From assembly GCF_019320115.1 (NCBI RefSeq), contig NC_089591.1:64410111-64474110 (forward strand): a stretch of DNA of 64,000 nt. Reading direction: 5' to 3'. Source of the stretch: Miscanthus floridulus (Eukaryota > Streptophyta > Magnoliopsida > Poales > Poaceae). The notes beneath the pieces are model-generated. The model made no database searches. It saw nothing but the letters and a program-made list of their open reading frames with translations, and had not been told where the DNA came from. How positions within the stretch are numbered: position 1 is the stretch's first letter; each line of letters opens with the position of its first letter. Below, in pieces: positions 36,170 to 46,048 of the stretch. A program made the translations under genes and the position numbers.

Positions 36170-36420
36170 AGCAGGTGACTTACGTAGCACTTGGTTGACG
36201 GGTTGCGTGATCCCTCGAGCGCGCGGAGGTGGAGTCACAGAGCGGTGACTTCGGCAAGGAGGGCCTTGCGCTCGGTGCACCAGCGTGACTCTTCGCAGAG
36301 CCACTGTTGTTCCTCTCGTAGCCAGCGCTGCTCCTCGTGAAACCACGCCTCCTCGCTATCCTTCTAGGACGAGGGGCCCACAGCGCGGGTAGGACCAACG
36401 TAGCCTAGGCAAACCATGTC
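36170..36420 (-). pseudogene. Second captured fragment in the Helitron, Trp/Glu-rich coiled coil
   Basis: The minus strand reads AWFHEEQRWLREEQQWLCEE followed by SRWCTERKALLAEVTAL, a regular W-L-x-E-E repeat typical of an amphipathic coiled coil from a plant nuclear gene. I cannot name the source gene with confidence. It is upstream (5') of the CDC20 fragment in the same orientation, as expected for a Helitron that assembled pieces of different genes. Confidence 0.5.
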
Positions 36421-39400
36421 CCACTTCACACCGGCCACCGCCGCCATGTGTACCTTGATGGGCTCGGCCACTCCCGCATGCTCTAGGTCCCCATCGCGTC
36501 CGCCACGCACCACCAGAAATTGGAGATGGTCACATGGTGGCACGACTGCTCAGCGACCATGAGCGCGAGCGCGTCGCGCGATGGTGTTCCAGCCGCTTGG
36601 AGACCACGAGCGCGATCAGGATCGCTGCGGGGCCTAGAGAAGGGCAGCGCCGGTGGCCGGGCGGGATCACGGCAGGGCCTAGAGGAGGGCAGTAATGCAG
36701 TTCGTCATTGTGTGCCTGGTCACTCGGCGAGCGCGAGCGTGATCTAGGGCGGGGCGGCTGCTCCGCGATGTCGCTCGACAACCGCCGCGATGAAGGAAAT
36801 ATTTTTTAAGGAAGCTTTTTTCCGTTTATTTAGGGATTCAATCCTGGGTTGTTAGTTGTGGACGCCATGTAGGGGGCGTGGGGTAGGGCATGGGGGTGAG
36901 AAGCCTGGCATCACACATCGAATCGTGGCCATTGAACTTGTTTAGGTGTTTTATTAGCCTTTGATTTTAATAGAGACGAATTCTTATGTGCATTTTTCTA
37001 TATGCACAATGGTTAGAGGCCCTCAGCGGGGGACGTTTTCCTGAGGGGACCTAGTATAACTTTGATTAGTCCATTATAGTAGAGATATACATTGTGCTTG
37101 TGTAGTTGCTCTTGTAATTCGTTAGCTTGTGTAGCTCACTAGTTACTTTCTTGCTTGTGTAGCATAGAAGTAGCTCCCTTGTGTGGCTAATTTGGTTTGT
37201 GTAACCTTGTTAGTCATATTACTTAGTTTGTGTAGCAAGAATTTACGCTCTCTAATTTGGCATTAGTTGCCTTATTATTGAGCATTGCTAGTAAGCTTAG
37301 GTGGCTTTGTGCTTTTGCTACTAGCATGTGTAGGAGCTCCATTGTTGCTTGAAGTAATAGTGGCATAGCTTTGTGTGACCTTGCTTCTAAAATTGGTTAG
37401 GTGAGCTCTAGCTAGCCCGACACCTTTGTTGCTTAATTAGTATCTTTGAAAGGTGCTAGAGAACATAGATAGAGGGGTGTAGTCTTATCTAGACTGATAG
37501 TTTTAATTCCGCACTTATTTCGGTAACCCGACATGATTAATTTTAGAAAGGACTATTCACCCCCCTCTAGTCTGCCATCTCGACCTTACACTCGTCAGCA
37601 TGCCGACGGGCCTTGACCACCCACGATCAAAGACTCTCTGCCTCCTCAGTAAGGGGAGTCAACTCGGCCACCCTCTGCTGGGAGGCAACAAGCTGAGCGG
37701 CCACCTCCCCACGTAGCCGCACCTCTTCGACAAGGTGGTCCTAGGTTTCCTTCTGCTCATGAAGGAACCGAGACTTCTCTTGGCTGCGAGCAATAAGGGA
37801 TTGAAAGAAGATGATGGTCAGAATACAAAAAATATACAAAGGAAGAAAAGAGAGAGAAGCAAGGTCAAGTGAATACCCGACCGGAAGGAACGACAACGTT
37901 GTGTAAGGCACCCCAAGCATGGTCTAGAGCTTCGAGTACGGATACGACCCCCATGCCGAGGCTCTACCGCTCCATGCTCTTGGCGGTGGCATCAAGGGTG
38001 AAGAGCGTAGATGTTGGGTCCTATGGATTTGTCCACTAGAGTAGTGGCTCGCCCCGCATAGGCAAGTCACCGTCCACCGACATCAGGGCTAGAGATGACT
38101 CTCTGTCGGCTCCAAGCGCCGCCGAGCCCTCTCACTACGACGTTCCCACTGGGACGCCCCCTCCGGTGACAAAGGGGTTGGTGGTACGGGTGCCGACCTC
38201 TCTCCTAGCACTACAACGCCCAGGGACCCCTTAGCCACATCCCCCTCCATCCGACCCATGCCAGACTCCATCACCTAGGCTGCCAGCGGCGTGGGTCGCA
38301 CCGGTACCTCAGGCACCACCATGATAGCGCTTGGATGTGACTCGCCTATCACAGCCGCCACCACATCCACCTAGGTTGGTGGGGTCATGACCGGCTATGT
38401 CGCACCCACCATGGTCGGTGCCATGAGCATGGTCGACAGCCCTGTCCACCCCATTGTTGGCAGCGGTGTCGCTGCCATCGCCCGCTGCTCGGCGACCTTC
38501 GAAGGCACCCCTTGGGCCCCCATGTCTGCCCATCCCACCGATGGCATGGGCAGCACCTATCCGGCCAGAGGCATGATCACACTGGCGCCGCTCCTGCCTA
38601 AAACGGGCGTGGCACCAGCCGACGGCTGCTGCCTCGCTTGGAGCGCAACGCTTTTCTTTGGCGCCAGCATCAAAGGATTACGTTGCCTCCCGACGCTGCA
38701 GGAAACAAAAACCATAAGTCATGATGAAATCCACCCAAAACAGAGGAAGTAGGGGAACTGATAACTTGCCTCAGCACCATCGGGAGACATACGTTTGGGG
38801 GTCCAACCCCCCAACCTTTGCTCCACCTCATCGGGGTGAGGCCACTTCGAGCCCGCCCCTGCTCCTAGGTAGAGGGGCTCACTCTCCTTGACTCTCAGGG
38901 CGCGGTAGCAGAGCCACCCACCTCTGCTGGCATCTCAGGCACGGCGGCGGAGCCACCCACCTCTGTTGACTCCTAAGGGAGGCCAACAGTACATCCTACC
39001 TTCACCGGCTACCCAGACGTACCCTCCCCTCCGTGGAATAGAAAGGGTCTGGACTCCTACAAGGGAGAACCACTACCTGTTAGTGCATCTTCATTCTCTA
39101 GCATGCCCCACTTGACATCGTCAGCTACCTCATTGTCGTTGTCGTTGTCATCATTATCATTATCGATGCTGTCAGTGTCCTCCCCCCGTTCCTACACTTG
39201 CAGCTTCTACTGCTTTTTCCTCCTCTTGTCCTCCTTCGCCTTCCTCAGTCACTCGCCCTCAGCGCGATTCACCGCCCTCATAGACGAATCCCTCAGCAAC
39301 AGAGCCAGGTGATCCATGAAGATAAGGTCCCTCGACTGGTCCCGCCCCCCTCAAAGTTAGTATCAAGAGGTCGGGAAATCAATTGAAAAGGAGGTATAAG

Positions 39401-40463
39401 GAGGGGGAACTTACAAAGATGACATGGCCTGGTTCCAGCCACATCGGAGGATGCCCCGGTACCGGGAAGACAAAATCAAGGGGGGCACCTACGTTGTCCC
39501 ATGAAGGCTCCATCACCTCCTTGATCCATTACGCAATCTCAGAGTTGGGAAGCGCCCCCTCGGGGAGCACCGTTTCATCGAACGACGCCTCAAGTGCCAT
39601 CACATAAAGCAGGAGCACGCGTGTCATCAACGGTGCCACCCTCCTTTTGTGGTAGGCCCCAATGATGCCCAACCCCTTCAAGCTATTCTCCTTGAGGATC
39701 TGAATGGCGGTGATGTGGTCCTAGATTTTCTTCTTGTCCTTCTTCAGGACGCCCCACTTCCTCCACGACTCTGGGGCCTCTTCGATCAGGCACCCGGTAA
39801 ACTCCGGTAGGAGGGCAGCGGCGTCGTTCTTAAGGTAGAACCACTATGAATGCCACCCCTTGTTGGATGTCGACAACCACATCGGTGGGTACTCATTGAC
39901 CCAATTGTTCTAGAGCTAGATGCTAGCGCACCCCATCGGCATGTGCAACTCCTGCCTGCCGCCTTTCTCTTCTTCTAGAGGGTGATGACGAAGAAATACC
40001 TCCAGAGATCGAAGTGGGGGCTAATCCCTAGGAATCCCTCGCATAGGGTGACGAACGCTACCATGTGTTGGATCCCGTTGGGATTGAGGTGTTGCAACTC
40101 GATCTTGTAGTAATGCAGCAGCACCCGAAGAAATCTGTGGGTGGGGGTAGTGAACTCGCGCTCATGGAAGTGCATGAATGACATCATGTAGCCATCGGGC
40201 GGCGACGACAGATCCTCCTCACCGAGTAGCAGCCACTCTTCGACTGAGGTCCACGCGCAAAGAAGGTCATGATGGACGAGGCCCTCCATGCGCTGGAAGG
40301 TGATGTCAGAGTGGCACCATAGATCCATTGGAAGATGGGGGTGGGTGGATGCGAGCTCGACGGTGGTGGGGACACGGATGTGGGAAGCCTAGGTGATTTG
40401 GTGATGGCGGTTGCAGATGTGAAGGCAAGACGGCAAGGTATGAAACCCGGGTGGTGAACCCTT

Positions 40464-40476
40464 TGGTTTTATAGGG
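40464..40476 (-). promoter_or_regulatory. TATA box of the second antisense ORF
   Basis: The minus strand has CCCCTATAAAACCAAAGG about 140 bp upstream of the ATG at 40328, with an A/C-rich leader between. It indicates that the antisense ORF has its own promoter inside the retroelement rather than depending on the LTR. Confidence 0.6.
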
Positions 40477-40479
40477 GCG

Positions 40480-41016
40480 ATGGATGTGAGAAAACCAACG
40501 GTCTGCCTAGATCTCTGCGCCTGCCACTATCTGCCACAACGTCATGCCATGGGATATGCACACACAATCTTTGTCTGTTCCCTCGGAAAACTCACCAGAC
40601 ATTTCGCCTCTCCAGACAGGTCACGACTCATCACAAGTGCGAGGAATACAGATCTAAAAACACCTCTATGGCCCGTCTAGGCCCAGGAGCTCAAAGGTTG
40701 GCCCATTGATGGGTTCGACAATAGCTCTGGGCACCTTCAAGGTAAGGAAGTAGAAAGGGGTGGGTCCACTAGCGACCAGCACCCAGGCATTGTGGGCATC
40801 CTGACCCACATTCGAGTCTTGGTTAGATACGGTCCATGGTTTTTCCCTAAGGAAGGCAGAGAGCTCTCGGGACCGGTTGAACGGACCCGAGAACTATATG
40901 GATTGACCGTTGAGAATCTGAAGTCAGTCACCAGCTGGCCCTAGCCGAATCCCTGTGAACGGGATACTAGGGCCCCAATCAGGAAAGACCTTTTTCAAAC
41001 CACCAAATCTCATGGC
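40480..41016. other. Upstream flank of the antisense ORF, no gene seen
   Basis: The stretch probably belongs to the internal 3' region of the second Tat-type element. It holds short ORFs only and ends at the copia LTR at 41022. The LTRs of this Tat element are not visible in the window. Confidence 0.45.
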
Positions 41017-41856
41017 CATACTGAAATGTCCTAATGGCTAGAGGGGTGGGTGAATAGTCTATTAAAAATTTCTACAATAACACTTAACAAATCGGTTAGA
41101 TAATTATAAGGCGAACCAAATGTTGCGATAGCCTACTAAAAATGCAAGCCACCTACTATAATTCTAGTTTATATAGTCTCTATCCACTTAATGGTTATGT
41201 CACTACACTAAGTTAGTGTACTCTCAAAGGCTAACTAAAGAGCAACACTAACCTAACTAACAAGCTCTCACAACTAGCTACACTAAAGAGCTTGATAACT
41301 AGTTTGCGGTAATGTAAAGAGAGAGATCAAGATGATTATACCGCCAAGTTGAGAAATAAACCAATCAATCACAAGAATCAATATCAATGAAGACCAATCA
41401 CCTTAGAATCAAATGATGACACATTAATTTTTTATCGAGGTTCACTTGCTTGCCAGCAAGCTAGTCCTCATTGTGGCGATTCACTCACTTGGAGGTTCAA
41501 GCGCTAATTGGCATCACACGCCAAACCCTCAATAGGGTGCCGCACAACCAACACAAAATGAGGATCACGCAAGCCACGAGCAATTTACTAGAGTATCTTT
41601 TGGCTCTCTGCTGAGGAAAGGTCAAGAACCCCTCATAATTAACACGATCAGAGCCAAAGACAATCACCAACCTCCACTCGATGATCCTCGCTGCTCCAAG
41701 CCATCTAGGTGGCGGCAACCACTAAGAGTAACAAGCGAATCCCTCAGCGAAACACGAACACCAAGTGCCTCTAGATGCAAACACTCAAGCAATGCACTTG
41801 GATTCACTCATAATCTCACAAAAATGTTGAATCTATGATGGAGATGAGTGGGAGGG

Positions 41857-43806
41857 TGAAAGGTCCTAATGGCTAGAAGGGGGGTGAATAGCCTAATAAA
41901 AATTTCTACAACAACACTTAACCAAATGGTTAGACAATTATGAGGCGAAGCGAGTGTTGCACTAGCCTACTTAAAATGCAAGCCACCTACCACAATTCTA
42001 GTTTAGATAGTGTCTATTCACACAATAGCAAAGACACTATCCTATGTTAGTGTGCTCTCAAAGACTAACTAAAGAGCCATACCAACCAAGCAAGCAAGCT
42101 CTCACAACTAGCTACACTAAAGAGCTTGTCAACTAGTTTGTGGTAAAGTAAAGAGAGTGGTTAGGATAGTTATACCACCGTGTAAATGAAGAACCAATCA
42201 ATCACAAAGATGAATAACAATAAAGACCAATCACCTCGGAATCAATGATGAAGACAATGATTTTTTACCGAGGTTCACTTGCTTGCCGGCAAGCTAGTCC
42301 TCGTTGTGGCGATTCACTCACTTGGAGGTTCACGCGCTAATTGGCTTCACACGCCAAACCCTCAATAGGGTGCCGCACAACCAACACAAGATGAGGATCA
42401 CACAAGCCACGAGCAATCCACTAGAGTACCTTTTGGCGCTCCGCCGGGGAAAGGTCAAGAACCCCTCACAATCACCATGATCGGAGCCAGAGACAATCAC
42501 CACCTCCGTTCGACGATCCTCGCTGCTCCAAACCGTCTAGGTGGCGGCAACCACCAAGAGTAACAAGCGAAATCCGTAGCGAAACACGATCACTAAGTGC
42601 CTCTAGATGCAATCACTCAAGCAATGCACTTGGATCACTCCCAATCTCACTATGATGATGAATCAATGATGTAGATGAGTGGGAGGGCTTTGGCTAGGCT
42701 CACAAGGTTGCTATGTCAATGAAAATGTGCAAGAAAACTACCCTTGAGCCGGCCATGGGGCTATAAATAGAGCCCCCATCAAATAGAGCCGTTATACCCC
42801 TTCACTGGGCAAAACGCGCTCTGACCGGACGCTCCGGTCAAACTGACCAGACGCTGGCCCTCAGCGTCCGGTCGCCCAATGGACGCCACGTGTCATCTCC
42901 TTCAAACGCTGTTCGTCAGATCCCAACGGTTATGACGCTGACCGGACGCTCCGGTCAAAACTGACCGGACGCTGAAGGCCCAGCGTCCGGTCGTTTCCAG
43001 TAAGCTTCCCGAGGCATGTTTTTTCAACCGGACGCGTCCGGTCCACCTTGACCGGACGCAGCCAGCGTCCGGTGCTCAACCCTTGCCTATTGTGCCGTCT
43101 GACAGCTCGACCGGACGCAGCCTTTTAGCGTCCGGTCGCTGAGTGACCCAGCGTCCGGTCAGTAGACCGACGCCAGCATCATTTCGACCAACTCTATTTC
43201 AACTCTAACTTCTTCACCCTTGCTCAAATGTGCCAATCACCAAGAATTTTGCATCCGGCGCAATAGAAAATAGACATTTCATTTTCCCGAAAGCGCCGAA
43301 TCCCGCCGAGCTCAAATGTGCCAATCGCAAGCTCGGCGGGAGAGAGAGAGGGACCCAAACCCATCTCAACCCTACAACCACCTTGTGCACATGTGTTAGC
43401 ATATTTTCACAAATATTATCAAGGATGTTAGCACTCCACTAGATCCTAAATGCATATGCAATAAGTTAGAGCATCTAGTGGCACTTTGATAACCGCATTC
43501 CGATACGAGTTTCACCCCTCTTAATAGTACGGCTATCAAACCTAAATGTGATCACACTCTCTAAGTGTCTTGATCACCAAAACAAAATAGCTCCTACAAG
43601 TTATACCTTTGCCTTGAGCTTTTTGTTTTTCTCTTTCTTCTCTTCAAGTTTAAGCCCTTGATCATCTCCATGCTATCACCATTGTCATGTTATGATCTTC
43701 ATTAGCTTCTTCTACTTGAAGTGTGCTACCTATGTCATGATCACTTGATAAACTAGGTTAGCACTTAGGGTTTCATCAATTCACCAAAACCAAACTAGAG
43801 CTTTTA
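41857..43806 (-). mobile_element. Solo LTR of the same copia family nested in the 3' LTR
   Basis: A complete LTR of about 1.95 kb runs from TGAAAGGTCCTAATGG to ...GAGCTTTTA (terminal CA mutated to TA on the plus strand). It is flanked by GAGGG at 41852-41856 and 43807-43811. It aligns along its length with the host LTR. Relative to that LTR it has about 120-150 bp of extra DNA at 43243-43370, containing GAATCCCGCCGAGCTC and a matching GAGCTCGGCGGG-like inverted word. Confidence 0.92.
42810..43175. repeat. Cluster of GACCGGACGC / GCGTCCGGTC inverted words
   Basis: About a dozen copies of the decamer in both orientations lie within 365 bp, several of them as palindromic pairs separated by 5-15 bp. 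Similar clusters lie at 33740-34115 and 43930-44400 in related LTRs. Confidence 0.9.
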
Positions 43807-44906
43807 GAGGGCTTTGGATAAGCTCACAAGGTTGATATGCCAATGAAAAATGGCCAAGAGAGTGAGCTTGAGCCAGCCAAATGGTATTTATAGACATCCC
43901 AAACAATAGAGCCGTTCGCTCAATTATTGGGCTAACTGTGCATCGACCGGACGCGCAGGTCATGTGCATCGAACGCATAGGTCGTGTATATCAGACGTGT
44001 CCGATGTGGCGACCAGACGTGTCCGGTCGCTACCTGACCGTCACGTGTACAATTTCAAAATGAAGTAGTTGTTGCTGCCATATTCAATCTATGATCGGAC
44101 GCACTGTTAGAAAATGACCGGACGCTGAGCCACAGCGTCGGGTCGAGTCCAGAGAGCTCCTAGGGCCAACCAGACATGTCCGATCACTTCGGACCGGACG
44201 TAGGAGACGCAGCGTCCACATCCGGTCGAGTCTAGAGAGCTCCAATAGCCGCTCTAGGCTAACCGAACGTGTCCGATCACTCCGAACCAGACGCTCCCAG
44301 CGTCCAATCAATTGTTACACTGAACATTGACTTCGCTGATTCGTCCGGTCGCTCTCTGCAATTTAGTACCAAGCCACATACCGGACACATCCGGTCACTC
44401 TATGACCAGCGCGACTAACTCCTTTTCAACTCTAACTTCTTCACCCTTGCTCAAATGTGCCAACCACCAAGTGTATAACCTTGTGCACATGTGTTAGCAT
44501 ATTTTCACAAACATTTTCAAGAGTGTTAGCACTCCACTAGATCCTAAATGCAAATGCAAAGAGTTAGAGCATCTAGTGGCACTTTGATAACCGCATTTCG
44601 ATACGAGTTTCACCCTTCTTAATAGTATGTCTATCAAACCTAAATGTGATCACAATCGCTAAGTGTCTTGATCACCGAAACGAAAAGGCTCCTACCACTT
44701 ATACCTTTGCCTTGAGCCTTTTGTTTTTCTTTTACTTCTTTTCCAAGTCCAAGCACTTGATCATCACCATGGCAACACCATCATCGTGTCATGATCTTTA
44801 TTTGCTTCACCACTTGGGGTAGTTCTACCTATCTCATAATCACTTTGATAAACTAGGTTAGTACTTAGGGTTTCATCAATTCACCAAAACCAAACTAGAG
44901 CTTTCA

Positions 44907-44920
44907 ATCTTCCCCTTTTT
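44907..44920 (-). other. Polypurine tract of the copia element
   Basis: AAAAAGGGGAAGAT on the minus strand directly precedes the TGAAAGC start of the 3' LTR, the correct position and composition for the plus-strand primer. Confidence 0.85.
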
Positions 44921-46048
44921 GGTAATTGATGACAACCGTTACACAAAGATATAAATTGAAATTTAATTGAATCCATGTTGCTTGTCCAAGCATATTTACC
45001 ATGTGTAAAAGGATATGGACAAGTTTTATGAATCCCAAATGGTAGTAATTGCTCCCTCTACATATATGCTAAGAGTTTGGATTGTAGCTTGCACATATGC
45101 TTAGATAAGAAATATAGGAGACAATGTCTACCAAATGATGCTAAGGTATAAAAGATGGACCTTTGAAGCGTGGTACCAATTGGAGTGCACCAATATACCA
45201 TCCTTAGCACCATTAGTAACTAGACATACATAAAAACTAGAATACCCCATGAGATCAACATTAGAAGTAAAGGTCTAGTTTTCATTATGTGAGCATGAGT
45301 CTAGTTACTTAAACCTATGCATGTTGGTTTTTTATTTCATCATCCAAACCTACAACTAGCATACATCACACAAGCATGGATATTGAAATTTAAAACTTGT
45401 GCCATGCAAGCAAACATATGAAATGCATATTCAAATACATCATATAAGTTTATGAGCTTGCTACCCCTACTTGTGTGCTCAAAATTTTAATTGATCCCCT
45501 TCCTTTGTCATATCTCTCCTCCTATGTCGAATTCTCCCCCTATCACTTATCTTTTCACTATCTTAGTACTATTTTTCCCTTAGCACTAATATGTTTGTTT
45601 TTCTCCCCTTTTGTCATCAATAACCACAAAGGCTTAAATTATAGGAAGGTTAGGATTATCAATGTCAATCAATGGGATGAGGATCATTTTTCTAAATTTG
45701 GTTCAATCTAGAATACTTGCCAAAGACATTTAACTCGGTTTGATCTAAGGATAAGCTTCTTCACACCTTCAAATAAGGGTTATCTTGTAACATATTGACT
45801 TAAACACTTATGGCTCATTTTCTAGATCAAACACTAGGTTTACAAGCCCACAAACATGGCATATGCTACCACTAGATAAAAATAAGCATAGAAGCAATAC
45901 TGGTACCATACAATCATCAAATTTATTTGATTTTCATGAATGAGCCTATTGAATGTGAGAGATGACTAGATGCACTAAACATGTACTTAGCAAGGATGTA
46001 TGCCATGCCAATCAACTTTTACCTTGAATTGCTCGAAGGAGAGGCATA
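44921..46048 (-). other. Copia 3' non-coding region between pol and the polypurine tract
   Basis: About 1.1 kb of AT-rich DNA. SIRE-lineage elements often carry an extra envelope-like ORF here. I see only short ORFs on either strand (for example plus 45475-45711) with no recognisable domain, so no such gene is called. Confidence 0.6.

Larger units (their letters stand above)
34745..37085 (-). mobile_element. Helitron carrying host gene fragments
   Basis: On the minus strand the insert starts TCTCTACTATAATGG and ends GCACGAGCACTATACTAA. It therefore has a 5' TC, a 3' CTRR (CTAA), and lies between a host A and T without target duplication, all Helitron rules. The 5' word matches the TCTCTACTA start of grass Helitrons. 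It is 2341 bp and has no helicase or replication initiator, so it is non-autonomous. It holds a CDC20 fragment and a Trp/Glu-rich fragment. It interrupts the solo LTR, whose sequence continues on both sides. Confidence 0.85.
32854..37577 (+). mobile_element. Solo LTR of a Ty1/copia-type element, itself split by a Helitron
   Basis: It starts TTGAAAGGTCCTTGTGTGG and ends TTCACCCCCCTCTAGTCTGCCA-like (last bases ...CTGCCA). Without the Helitron it is about 2.38 kb. It has no coding domains, a core promoter GGGGCTATAAATAGAAG at about 34168 on the plus strand, and dense GACCGGACGC/GCGTCCGGTC words at 33740-34115. The same motif and similar ends occur in the copia LTRs at 41-45 kb, so it is a relative with a different length and probably a separate subfamily. 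A lone LTR is normally left by LTR-LTR recombination. Confidence 0.8.
32025..40328 (-). pseudogene. Antisense ORF of a second Tat-type element (PF04195-like), split by a nested insertion
   Basis: The start is at 40328 (MDLWCHSDITF). The N-terminal domain at 40328-39975 has FTTPTHRFLRVLLHYYKIEL and HFDLWRYFFVITL, the same family as the antisense ORF at 6873. The middle (about 39900-37600) contains a conserved PPMWL segment, an acidic Asp/Asn run at about 39120-39180 and Ala/Pro-rich linkers. The last part, 37800-37578 and then 32853-32025, is a long coiled coil (KVKKERDELL, LAEVEKEREL, LKLEAEEKLAALEKRAS). Removing the insertion at 32854-37577 and one copy of its duplication leaves the frame continuous. 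It is inactivated by many stops, in the 3' part exclusively TAG. The partner pol is not in the window. Confidence 0.85.
41022..44906 (-). repeat. 3' LTR of the copia element, interrupted by a solo LTR
   Basis: The LTR reads TGAAAGCTCTAGTTTGG...GACATTTCA on the minus strand. It is made of 43812-44906 plus 41022-41856, about 1.93 kb, with the nested solo LTR between. The right part contains several GACCGGACGC-type inverted words (43930-44400). Confidence 0.9.

Noticed and set aside
44921..46048. Envelope-like third ORF of a SIRE element
   Set aside because: The position is right, but only short ORFs without a membrane or coiled-coil pattern are present.
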